NCBI GenBank assembly: GCA_003151975.1 | Contig: PLZD01000058.1 | Span: 1 to 52,043 of the forward strand | DNA length: 52,043 bases | Direction: 5' to 3' | From: Elusimicrobiota bacterium | Lineage (GTDB): Bacteria > Elusimicrobiota > Elusimicrobia > UBA1565 > UBA9628 | Shown here: positions 13,746 through 20,724 of the stretch, piece by piece | Layout: every line of letters begins with the position of its first letter | How positions within the stretch are numbered: position 1 is the first letter of the stretch | Position numbers and translations under genes: made by a program | Notes under the pieces: model-generated | Databases searched by the model: none | Told to the model about the DNA's origin: nothing | Seen by the model: only the letters and a program-made list of their open reading frames with translations

Positions 13746-15437
13746 ATGGGCGCCGCTATAGAAATCCTGATCAAGGGCAATCCCAGCGTGCGCTTCGAGC
13801 TGGGCGCCGGCGCCGTCGTCATTGGCCGCTCCGAAGACGCCGACGTGCGCGTCACCGGCGACCTGCACATCAGCCGCAAGCACGCCGAGGCGCTCCTCCA
13901 AGGCGACCGCCTGCGCGTCAAGCGCCTGGGAACTTCCTCCAACCCGATCTACCACAACGGTTTGGCCGCCGACGAGTTCGTGGTGGCCCCCGGCGACTAC
14001 TTCGTCATCGGCAGCACGCGCTTTACTTTCATCGCGAAGAAACTCGCGCCGCCCAAGGCCGCGCTGCCCCCGCAAGGCGCCGTGCCTCAAATGCTCAAGA
14101 CGATGACCGAGACCGAGCTCTACGCGATTGGCGAGTCCTCCGACCGCTTGAAGCTCCTCGACCTGCTGGAACTGCCCGAAATTTTGCGCAGCCGCGACCG
14201 CAAGGACTTCTACGTCCACATCGCGGGCCTGCTTCGGCTTTCGACGAACGCCACTTGGGCCTGCGTCGTGACCGAGGAAGGCAAGGTGCTAGGCGAGGAC
14301 GCCGCGTCCGACACGGCCCAGCGCTACTCGCCGAGCCGCTCGCTGATCAAGAAGGCGCTCGACGACAGTCCCGCTCCGACGATCTACTCCTGGAACAACC
14401 CGGGCAACATCCTCGCGACGATGCAGGAGGGCCTGGACTGGGCCGTGTGCTCCGCGGCTAAAATTCCCAACGAGCCAGCGATCATCTTCTACGCCTCGGG
14501 ACGCGAGGCGCACGGGCGCGGCACCTTGCGCCAGGACGAGGCGCGGTTCGTGGGCCTGGTCGCCGACATGGTGGGCCGCAGCATGTCGATGGACCGCCTG
14601 CTCACCATGGAAGGAAGGCTCGAGCGCTTCTTCGCGGGCCCGGTCGTCAACAAGATCTTGAAGTCTCCCGACATGCGCGAGCTCGAGCCGCGCGTGGCGC
14701 GCAGCACGGTGATGTTCTTCGACATCCGCGGCTTTTCCAAGCGCACCGAGGAGAAGAACGAGGAAATCCTGCGCTACATCTCCGATCTGCGCCACGCCAT
14801 GACGGCCATGACGGGCGCCATCCTCGATGAGCGCGGCGTCGTGCTGCAGTACATGGGCGACGGGATCATGGCCTGCTGGAACGTGCCCTTTGAGGAGCCC
14901 AAGCACGTCGACCTCGCCTGCCGCGCCGCCTTACGGATGGCGGCTGCCATCGGTCACACCACCGGCGGCTGGAGCTGCGGCATCGGCATACACACCGGCG
15001 AGGTCGTGGCCGGCGCCATCGGCTCGGAGCAGGTCTTTTCCTACGGCGTCATGGGTAAGGTCGTCAACCAAGCCTCGCGCATCGAGGGCATCACCAAAAT
15101 GCTCAAGACGCCGATCCTTGTTTCAAAAGAAGTCGCCGACGCTCTCTCGCCGACCGAGGGCAGCGCCCTGCGCGTGGGGCGCTTCAAGCCCGCCGGCATG
15201 AGCAACGCCCTGGATCTCTTCGAACTCGGAAACCCGCCGGGAGACCCGGGGCGCAAGGTGCTCTTCGCGCAGGCGCTGGGCTACCTCGAGAAAGGCGATT
15301 TCCGCGCCGCGGCCAAGCTCTTCGGCTCGCGGCCCGCCGACGACGGCCCCGCCTCCTACCTGACCGTGGTCTGCGAGACGCTCGCCGCCAAGCCCCCGGC
15401 CAAGTGGGAAGGCGTCATCGAGCTGACTCAAAAATAA
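13746..15437 (+). CDS. FHA-GAF-like-class III nucleotidyl cyclase
   Basis: 563 residues. FHA domain at about 22-97 (GRSEDADVRV...HISRKHA, the phosphothreonine-binding loops), a GAF-like region at about 125-290, and a class III cyclase domain at about 315-490. In the cyclase domain the metal aspartates are D326 (FFDIRGF) and D372 (MGDGIMA), and N441/R445 (NQASR) is the transition-state pair, so it looks active. The purine-specifying positions are unusual: Q368 where adenylyl cyclases have Lys, and K438 where they have Asp. The last 70 residues form a short helical tail ending KWEGVIELTQK. Probably cytosolic, making cAMP or another cyclic nucleotide in response to a phosphoprotein or ligand signal. 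A near-consensus promoter abuts the start. Confidence 0.9.
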   Translation: MGAAIEILIKGNPSVRFELGAGAVVIGRSEDADVRVTGDLHISRKHAEALLQGDRLRVKRLGTSSNPIYHNGLAADEFVVAPGDYFVIGSTRFTFIAKKLAPPKAALPPQGAVPQMLKTMTETELYAIGESSDRLKLLDLLELPEILRSRDRKDFYVHIAGLLRLSTNATWACVVTEEGKVLGEDAASDTAQRYSPSRSLIKKALDDSPAPTIYSWNNPGNILATMQEGLDWAVCSAAKIPNEPAIIFYASGREAHGRGTLRQDEARFVGLVADMVGRSMSMDRLLTMEGRLERFFAGPVVNKILKSPDMRELEPRVARSTVMFFDIRGFSKRTEEKNEEILRYISDLRHAMTAMTGAILDERGVVLQYMGDGIMACWNVPFEEPKHVDLACRAALRMAAAIGHTTGGWSCGIGIHTGEVVAGAIGSEQVFSYGVMGKVVNQASRIEGITKMLKTPILVSKEVADALSPTEGSALRVGRFKPAGMSNALDLFELGNPPGDPGRKVLFAQALGYLEKGDFRAAAKLFGSRPADDGPASYLTVVCETLAAKPPAKWEGVIELTQK

Positions 15438-15450
15438 CTTAGAAGAGTCT

Positions 15451-15508
15451 CACATTCGTCTTTGACGTTGTTGACCGGCCGCTCGCCGCGGTTGGCGAGC
15501 GGAACAAC
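15451..15508 (+). repeat. Repeat copy A with long hairpin, downstream of the cyclase gene
   Basis: Thirteen bases after the cyclase stop begins a unit CACATTCGT...TGAC...CGCTCGCCG..GTTGGC (15451-15498) that recurs in diverged form at 17793. In this copy CCGCTCGCC (15479-15487) pairs perfectly with GGCGAGCGG (15494-15502) and an outer GTTGTT/AACAAC (15467-15472 and 15503-15508) extends the stem with a bulge. There is no T-run after it, so it is not a standard terminator. The 107-base gap contains no gene. Confidence 0.55.
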
Positions 15509-15544
15509 TTGCCCATGGACATTTTCAGACTCCGGGGTTAACCT

Positions 15545-17164
15545 ATGGGCACCCCGATGCGCCCCGAATTCAAGGCTCTTCCGATACTTCTGATCATCCT
15601 GTCGGCTTGGCCGCCTGCGGCTTTGCCGGAAGCTCCCGTTGCGCCATCTCCAATCACTCCCCTTCCGTTCTGCAACATCGCCCAGCCGCTCTGCGATGAA
15701 TATCGCTTGCTCGAAGCAAAGACGGCGACGCCTCCGAAGGATCAGGATGCGGTCGAGTCTCTTTTCGCGGCTTATCGGACGCTCATCAGCCACAAGGACG
15801 AGGCGGCCGCGAGACTCAACTTTGACGCCAAGAAAAGCGACCAGACGTTTCTTGAACCTCTCGATGCGTTGAAGGCCAAGCTCAACGCTTTGAGTCTCGC
15901 ACAGGCGCCTAGCGATATCGGAAAACTCCATCAGGCGCTCGACGATTTGGACAATCGGATCGGTGGGCTCGAACATGGCCGCATCGCCGTGACCGCCGAT
16001 CGAATCGACCAACTCAATCGCGACGGCTCGGTTATCTGGGAGCATGTCAGACAAGTCGCTGAGAATGTCGACAATTCGGGGACTCCTTTGCACCAGGAAG
16101 CCCCCGCCAATATCCATCAGGACCCTTCTTATGTGATCACGGCGCCCGGCGCGCTGACGATGGCCGAGGTCAACCCGCTCCAGATTAGGGTCGCGGGCCT
16201 CGCGCGCCGCCTGCGCGCCCTCAGCAATACATTGCCCGCTCCACCGCAGGATGCGCGGACCACAGTGGTCAACGGCGAGGGCACGGCTTCTCGCCTCAGC
16301 AAGAAAGGCTTGCTTACCGATCCCTTTGGATCGAAGCCGGTGACAGTGACGTCCGACGGCGCGCCCGCAAGCAGCAACAACCCTCCGCCGGCCTCCGACC
16401 CTCATCTCGTGAACCTGGCGGTCGATCACGCCACTCTCCTCGACATGAACCTGATACCAACGCCCCCGGCTCCGATCCAGCATCACGTGGGGTGGCTCGA
16501 GCGTCTCGGGCTGAGGAAGCCGAAGGAAGACCTGCCGCCGATCGTAAGCAACGGCGACGAGGATTTGAGCGCGGGCGCGGCGAAGATAACGGAAGAACTA
16601 AGAAAGCAAAGCGACACCCAGGTCTTTGGAGACCCCGCGCGCCGCGCGAAGCTCATCTTTCGACAAACGGGGGGGACTTGCACGCTCGCGTCCCAGGTCG
16701 AGATGATGGCGGACGCCGGTTTGATCCCCGCGGATCCCGCGAGCCTCAAGAAAAAGGAAGACGAGCTCTATCAGAGGGCCTTGGCAAGAGGATACTTCAC
16801 GGGGAGATATACTGGCGAAGAGCTGCGCAAGAAAGGCGGCACCTCGAACCAGTTTACCGGAGATCTCATGGACATGCCGGTGGCGAAGCATTTCAAGGCG
16901 ACCGACGAGCAGTTGATCTCGGCGGCCAAGACTGGCAAAATGCTGTTGGTCTCCGTTAACGCCAGGATGCTGTGGGACCAGCTTGGTCCACCTGGCGGCC
17001 ATACGATCACGATCACGGGAGTCGAGATTGAACGAAAAGAAGGAGTCCCGCTGGGATTCTACGTCAACGATACGGGCGCGGGCGAAGGAGGACGCTTCGT
17101 GCCTGCGGTTCAGTTCCTGGCCGCGTGGCATAACGCGGGAGCGCTTTACGTAGAGCCGCTATGA
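15545..17164 (+). CDS. Secreted protein with C-terminal papain-like (C39-type) peptidase domain
   Basis: 539 residues. A hydrophobic N terminus (LPILLIILSAWPPAALP) is a signal peptide; about 330 helical and proline-rich residues follow, with repeated heptad-like segments. The C-terminal 180 residues carry the order expected of a C39-like cysteine peptidase: Q374 and C379 in RQTGGTCTLASQ, H486 in GGHTITITG, and N508/D509 in FYVNDTG. The start could be ATG 15545 or 15557. The next gene, a lipoprotein, starts inside its stop (ATGA), suggesting a partner or inhibitor. The region appears less GC-biased than its neighbours and is bracketed by the repeats at 15451 and 17793, suggesting acquisition as a unit. 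Role unknown. Confidence 0.72.
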   Translation: MGTPMRPEFKALPILLIILSAWPPAALPEAPVAPSPITPLPFCNIAQPLCDEYRLLEAKTATPPKDQDAVESLFAAYRTLISHKDEAAARLNFDAKKSDQTFLEPLDALKAKLNALSLAQAPSDIGKLHQALDDLDNRIGGLEHGRIAVTADRIDQLNRDGSVIWEHVRQVAENVDNSGTPLHQEAPANIHQDPSYVITAPGALTMAEVNPLQIRVAGLARRLRALSNTLPAPPQDARTTVVNGEGTASRLSKKGLLTDPFGSKPVTVTSDGAPASSNNPPPASDPHLVNLAVDHATLLDMNLIPTPPAPIQHHVGWLERLGLRKPKEDLPPIVSNGDEDLSAGAAKITEELRKQSDTQVFGDPARRAKLIFRQTGGTCTLASQVEMMADAGLIPADPASLKKKEDELYQRALARGYFTGRYTGEELRKKGGTSNQFTGDLMDMPVAKHFKATDEQLISAAKTGKMLLVSVNARMLWDQLGPPGGHTITITGVEIERKEGVPLGFYVNDTGAGEGGRFVPAVQFLAAWHNAGALYVEPL

Positions 17165-17784
17165 GAATTTCAATCGTGATTCTGACGCTGCTGATCGTGG
17201 CAGGTTGCCAAAGCCGGCCTAAGTTCAAGATGCCGGAAGAGCCCAAGGAGCCCGGCTCGGATCGATTGAACAAAGCCACTGAATCGGCATACATGCAGCC
17301 GCCTTGCAATTCGGTCGTCGCTAATGAATGGGGGCACATGTGGCCTGTGCCGCTGGCCGGGAAGCAGTCGCGATTTTCGCTGCTGTACTATCCGGTGATT
17401 GGCGGCTTCGGCAAGCCGTGGGAGATTTACTCGCCATCCGGGAAGGCGGTAATCGACCTGGACGCAGGGGGACCCGTGTCGTGCTCGTTGCTCGATGGTC
17501 GGGGTCCCATGGTGAGTCAGCGCCTTTATCCAGACACGACAAAGCTCCACGGGCAGGAATTCCGGGCGCACCTGTTCCGCCTCTTCGACCGCACCGAACG
17601 GGTGGCCGCGCTCTATCGAAGCGGGAACAAGCTCGCTCAGGCCGATCTTGCTTTGCTCAACGAGTACTTCGATCTCTTCGAGCAAATGTCGGAGCCCGAT
17701 TTCAAAGCCGAATACTATCGCCAGAACCCGGACTTCTGGGAGTGGCTGCGTCAGGCAATCGGGAAATCGCTTCCAAAGTCTTAA
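17161..17784 (+). CDS. Lipoprotein partner of the C39-like protein
   Basis: 207 residues; MRISIVILTLLIVAGC gives a lipobox with C16, so lipid-anchored. The mature part has two cysteines (PPCNSVV and VSCSLL) and a helical C-terminal half (LNEYFDLFEQM, PDFWEWLRQAI). No family recognised. ATGA overlap with the secreted peptidase-like gene means the two are co-translated; an immunity, inhibitor or tethering role is a reasonable guess but not shown. Nine bases after its stop begins repeat copy B. Confidence 0.7.
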   Translation: MRISIVILTLLIVAGCQSRPKFKMPEEPKEPGSDRLNKATESAYMQPPCNSVVANEWGHMWPVPLAGKQSRFSLLYYPVIGGFGKPWEIYSPSGKAVIDLDAGGPVSCSLLDGRGPMVSQRLYPDTTKLHGQEFRAHLFRLFDRTERVAALYRSGNKLAQADLALLNEYFDLFEQMSEPDFKAEYYRQNPDFWEWLRQAIGKSLPKS

Positions 17785-17792
17785 CCTTGTTC

Positions 17793-17845
17793 CACATTCG
17801 TAGATGACCTGGCTGTTAGGGTCGCTCGCCGACGTTGGCATTGGG
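17793..17845 (+). repeat. Repeat copy B, diverged direct copy of 15451-15503
   Basis: CACATTCGT is identical to copy A, followed by partly matching TGAC, a stretch with one indel, then CGCTCGCCG and GTTGGC in the same spacing. Like copy A, it begins about ten bases after a stop codon. The stem of copy A is not kept here. The two copies bracket the C39-like/lipoprotein gene pair. Confidence 0.5.
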
Positions 17846-17874
17846 ACAGGGTGATCGAACTCAACCAGAAGTAG
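17842..17874 (+). pseudogene. Remnant of a second cyclase C terminus
   Basis: Directly after repeat B, the frame TGG GAC AGG GTG ATC GAA CTC AAC CAG AAG TAG encodes WDRVIELNQK and a stop. The cyclase at 13746-15437 ends WEGVIELTQK and a stop: seven of ten residues are identical while most third codon positions differ. Upstream of the tryptophan the frame stops resembling the cyclase. This looks like the leftover 3' end of a diverged cyclase copy, now separated from the intact gene by the two-gene insert. Confidence 0.5.
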
Positions 17875-17888
17875 TTTACCCTCCTTTC

Positions 17889-17910
17889 ACCGGCGCTTTG
17901 CCGCTTTTTT
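17889..17910 (+). terminator. Weak intrinsic terminator candidate
   Basis: CGGC-GCTTT-GCCG followed by C and a run of six Ts, about 15 bases after the stop of the cyclase-tail remnant. The stem is only four to five pairs, so efficiency is doubtful. It would have ended the ancestral cyclase transcript and now ends the lipoprotein transcript. Confidence 0.35.
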
Positions 17911-17957
17911 CCTTGATTGTAGGCGCCCCCGGGCGCAAACTATCCCAGGAGCAAGCC

Positions 17958-18344
17958 ATGAAACTTCTGATCGTCGAAGACGACGCCGACACCTCCAGCT
18001 TCGTGAAATACGTGCTGGAGCAGGAGCGCTTCGATGTTCTAACCGCGGGCTCCGCCTTCGAGGCGCGCGGATATCTCAAATCCTTCAAGCCCGATCTCGT
18101 CATACTCGACCGCGGCCTGCCCGACGCCGACGGATTGGATTTCTGCCGCGAGCTCAAAATGCTGCCGCAATACGCGCACATTCCGGTGCTGTTTCTCTCG
18201 GCGGCCAAGACCCCGGCCGACGTGGTCGACGGCTTCAACTCGGGCGGCAGCGACTACATGACCAAACCCTTCGGCTTCATCGAGCTCGTGGCTCGCGTGC
18301 AGTCCTTGCTGCGCAAGCCCGCTCCCGCCATTACGCACGCCTAA
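17958..18344 (+). CDS. Single-domain response regulator
   Basis: 128 residues, one receiver domain and nothing else. E7-D8-D9 form the acidic pocket, D51 (VILDRGLP) is the phospho-acceptor, LFLSAAK carries the conserved Ser/Thr position, and MTKPFG the conserved Lys. AGGAGC lies seven bases upstream of the ATG, which decides the start over an upstream in-frame ATG at 17835. With no output domain it would act by protein contact or as a phosphate relay. No histidine kinase is visible nearby. A hairpin-T-run terminator begins within its stop codon, so it is monocistronic. Confidence 0.92.
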   Translation: MKLLIVEDDADTSSFVKYVLEQERFDVLTAGSAFEARGYLKSFKPDLVILDRGLPDADGLDFCRELKMLPQYAHIPVLFLSAAKTPADVVDGFNSGGSDYMTKPFGFIELVARVQSLLRKPAPAITHA

Positions 18345-18361
18345 GCGCCTCGGCGCTTTTG
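18343..18361 (+). terminator. Intrinsic terminator after the response regulator
   Basis: AAGCGC-CTCG-GCGCTT followed by TTG; six perfect pairs with a tetraloop. It starts in the stop codon of the receiver gene and ends just before a TATATT (18362-18367) that may be the -10 of the P450 gene. Confidence 0.65.
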
Positions 18362-18373
18362 TATATTCTTGTC

Positions 18374-19744
18374 ATGCTTCTCTCTCGGGAAGACGCGCGC
18401 CTATTGCCGCCCGGCCTGCGCCGCCCGCCGCTCATGCAGGTGCTGAGCTGGGTCTACCGCCCGGTGCCCTTTCTGACGATGTGCGCCAAGCGCTACGGCG
18501 ACTGGTTCACCGTGCGCTTCCCGCGCGGCTACACCTTCGTTTTCACGACCGACCCCGAGGCCATCCGCCAGGTCTTCGCCGGCGATCCCGACAAGCTTCA
18601 CGCGGGAAAGGCCAACTCGATCCTCAAGCCTTTGCTTGGCGACCACTCTTTGCTCCTGCTCGACGGCCCAGACCATTTCCGCGAGCGCCGGCTGATGATG
18701 CCGCCCTTTCATGGCGAGCGCATGCACAACTACGGCAAGGTCATGTCGCAGATCGCGAGCGCGGCGATTGCGCGCTGGCCGCGCGGACGCGCCTTTCCGG
18801 TGCAGACCGAGACGCAGGGCATGACCTTGGACATCATCTTGCGCACGGTTTTCGGCGTCGAGGAGGGCGCGACGCTGAGCGAACTGCGAGACGCGATGAA
18901 CGTCATGCTGCGCGCCGGCACCAACAGCAGGGTCATCAACTTCGTCGGCCGTGACGGCAAGATTCCCTTCGAGTCGCTCCAACTGGCGCTGGGAAATCTT
19001 TCGCCATGGGGGCGCATCGCCAAGCTCATCGCCAACGTCGACCGCATTCTGCTGGCCGAAATCGCCAAGCGCCGCGGCGAAAAAGATTCAAAGCGGACCG
19101 ACGTCTTGACCTTGCTGCTCGCCGCCAAGGACGACAAGGGTGAAGGCCTCACGGACAAAGAACTGCGCGACGAGATGATGACCTTGCTCGTCGCCGGCCA
19201 CGAGACGACGGCCACCACCCTCTCCTGGCTTTTCTGGCGGCTCACGCAGCATCCCGAGATCCAGGATAAGCTGCGCGCCGAGATCAACGCCGGGCCGATG
19301 GACCCCACTCGCATACTGCAGCTGCCGTACCTGGATGCCGTTATTAAGGAGACGCTGAGGCTCAATCCCATCATTCCGTTTGTCGCGCGCTGGGTCGTCG
19401 AGCCAGTCACCATCGCCGGCCACACGATTCCCAAGAACGTGATGATCGCGCCGTGCATTTTCCTGTCGCACCGGCGGGCCGACCATTGGCCCGAGCCCGA
19501 GCGCTTTCATCCCGAGCGCTTTCTCGATAAACGCTTGTCGGGCAATGAGTTTTTTCCGTTCGGCGGCGGCTCGCGGCGCTGTATCGGCATGGCCTTCGCG
19601 CTTTTCGAGATTAAAATCATCGTCGCCGAGGCCGTTTCCCGTCTAAAACTTCTTCCCAAGCCCGGCTACAAAGCGGGCCTCGTGCGGCGCGGCATCAGCT
19701 TCGCGCCCTCGCAAGGCATGCCGCTCGTCGCAGAACCCTTCTGA
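18374..19744 (+). CDS. Cytochrome P450
   Basis: 456 residues. AGHETTATT is the I-helix oxygen-activation motif (A/G-G-x-E/D-T), KETLRLNP the K-helix ExxR, and FPFGGGSRRCIGMAFA the heme loop with ligand C403. Length and motifs indicate a functional class I-type bacterial P450, a monooxygenase inserting an oxygen atom into a hydrophobic substrate; reductase partners are not in the window. The ATG at 18374 is preferred to an upstream TTG because it fits the N terminus better and a TATATT sits seven bases before it. It stands alone between a terminator and the SWIB gene. An O2-using enzyme implies at least occasional oxygen exposure. Confidence 0.95.
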   Translation: MLLSREDARLLPPGLRRPPLMQVLSWVYRPVPFLTMCAKRYGDWFTVRFPRGYTFVFTTDPEAIRQVFAGDPDKLHAGKANSILKPLLGDHSLLLLDGPDHFRERRLMMPPFHGERMHNYGKVMSQIASAAIARWPRGRAFPVQTETQGMTLDIILRTVFGVEEGATLSELRDAMNVMLRAGTNSRVINFVGRDGKIPFESLQLALGNLSPWGRIAKLIANVDRILLAEIAKRRGEKDSKRTDVLTLLLAAKDDKGEGLTDKELRDEMMTLLVAGHETTATTLSWLFWRLTQHPEIQDKLRAEINAGPMDPTRILQLPYLDAVIKETLRLNPIIPFVARWVVEPVTIAGHTIPKNVMIAPCIFLSHRRADHWPEPERFHPERFLDKRLSGNEFFPFGGGSRRCIGMAFALFEIKIIVAEAVSRLKLLPKPGYKAGLVRRGISFAPSQGMPLVAEPF

Positions 19745-19771
19745 AATAATAATTTCTCCTATACAGAGCTA

Positions 19772-19800
19772 TTGACTGTATTGGAGAAATAGGGCACAAT
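19772..19800 (+). promoter_or_regulatory. Promoter of the SWIB gene
   Basis: TTGACT at 19772-19777, 17-base spacer, CACAAT at 19795-19800. Transcription from about 19807 would give a 54-base leader containing a GGGGG/CCCCC hairpin candidate and ending in GAGGAGAG before the ATG at 19861. This gene, unlike several neighbours, therefore has a normal leader and ribosome binding site. Confidence 0.55.
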
Positions 19801-19860
19801 GTTGCTTCGCACGACGGGGGCCGACTCATTTCATCCCCCAATATCGAGGAGAGAATTATA

Positions 19861-20115
19861 ATGGCCAAAGCCAACGCCGCCTTCATGAAGGAACTCACGC
19901 CGAGCGCTATGCTCGCTGAGGTCGTCGGAGCCAAGCCCTTGCCCCGCACCGAGGTCGTCAAGAAGCTCTGGGTGTACATCAAGAAGCACAAGCTGCAGGA
20001 CACCAAGAACAAGCGCAACATCAACGCCGACGCCGCCCTCAAGGCCGTCTTCGGTGGAAAGGGCACGGTCAACATGTTCGAGATGACCAAGCTCGTCTCC
20101 AAGCACCTCAAATAG
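19861..20115 (+). CDS. SWIB/MDM2 domain protein
   Basis: 84 residues, almost entirely one SWIB domain: LTPSAMLAEVVG, LPRTEVVKKLWVYIKKH, LQD-x3-KR, and the end VNMFEMTKLVSKHLK match the family closely. Small free-standing SWIB proteins occur in Chlamydiae and several other bacterial phyla; they are thought to associate with the nucleoid or topoisomerase, by analogy with fused topoisomerase-SWIB proteins. GAGGAGAG lies upstream. A strong terminator follows, so it is monocistronic and probably well expressed. Confidence 0.93.
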   Translation: MAKANAAFMKELTPSAMLAEVVGAKPLPRTEVVKKLWVYIKKHKLQDTKNKRNINADAALKAVFGGKGTVNMFEMTKLVSKHLK

Positions 20116-20136
20116 TCTTTCCCACAAAGTAAAGCA

Positions 20137-20176
20137 AACCGCCCCGTGCATGACCTGCACGGGGCGGTTCGTTTTT
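20137..20176 (+). terminator. Strong intrinsic terminator after the SWIB gene
   Basis: A 14-pair perfect stem (20137-20150 with 20156-20169, arms AACCGCCCCGTGCA and TGCACGGGGCGGTT), a five-base loop and a CGTTTTT tail. It ends the SWIB transcript and lies just past the 3' end of the opposing tRNA-Glu gene. Confidence 0.9.
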
Positions 20177-20198
20177 GGCTACAATGGCGTCCGGGGCC

Positions 20199-20275
20199 TG
20201 GTGGCGCGTACGGGATTTGAACCCGTGATCTCTGCCTTGAGAGGGCAGCGTCCTAGGCCGCTAGACGAACGCGCC
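20199..20275 (-). tRNA. tRNA-Glu (CTC anticodon)
   Basis: 77 bases on the minus strand. Acceptor GGCGCGT pairs with ACGCGCC; D stem GTC/GAC with a loop containing TAGCGGCCTAG; anticodon stem CTGCC/GGCAG around loop CTCTCAA, anticodon CTC reading GAG codons; T stem ACGGG/CCCGT with TTCAAAT loop; discriminator A and a genome-encoded CCA (20199-20201). The T loop has TTCAA where TTCGA is usual. It lies opposite and between the SWIB terminator and the plus-strand lipoprotein gene. Confidence 0.95.
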
Positions 20276-20307
20276 ACGAGGACCCGGCGGACAACTGCGG
20301 CAACGAC

Positions 20308-20724
20308 ATGTCTATTTTACCAGTTCGAGGCAACCCTGCGCAATCGGCCCGTTTCGGTCTGGCCTTGATTTTGGCCGTCTCGTTTACGGGCTGCGCGGTC
20401 GTCAAGGACCAGCTTCGGGCCAATGGGCCGCGCTGGCCTCAACCCAAAGACAAGCACATCCGCATGGACGGCCCCGATCTGCGCGTGCACGCCGAGACTC
20501 TCGACGGCGCCAAGGCCGCCGAAGACGAGGCGCGCTCCGCTTTGACGGCTTACATGCGGCGCCTGGCCGTGCTCGGCGACGCCAACGAGCGTGAGGCGCG
20601 CATCAAAGCGGCGCTTAAGCGCGCGGCTCCCGCAAACGGGCGCGGCGCCAACGATCTCTACACGAGCGACATCGACGTGCCGCTCGCCGACCTTCAAGAA
20701 CTTCTGGGGACATCCTATGAGTAA
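20308..20724 (+). CDS. Small lipoprotein, unknown function
   Basis: 138 residues; LALILAVSFTGC gives a lipobox with C29, so probably anchored in the inner or outer membrane. The mature part is charged and mainly helical (AKAAEDEARSALTAYMRRL) with no family I recognise. Its end overlaps the start of the S9 peptidase gene by eight bases, so the pair is coupled. The function may relate to that peptidase, but this is only inferred from the overlap. Its 5' region faces the tRNA-Glu gene. Confidence 0.65.
   Translation: MSILPVRGNPAQSARFGLALILAVSFTGCAVVKDQLRANGPRWPQPKDKHIRMDGPDLRVHAETLDGAKAAEDEARSALTAYMRRLAVLGDANEREARIKAALKRAAPANGRGANDLYTSDIDVPLADLQELLGTSYE

Noticed and set aside
15451-17845. Integron attC sites at repeats A and B
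   Set aside because: The repeats lie just after stop codons like cassette sites, but neither has the RYYYAAC and GTTRRRY ends in the right order, and copy B lacks the stem. No integrase gene is in the window.
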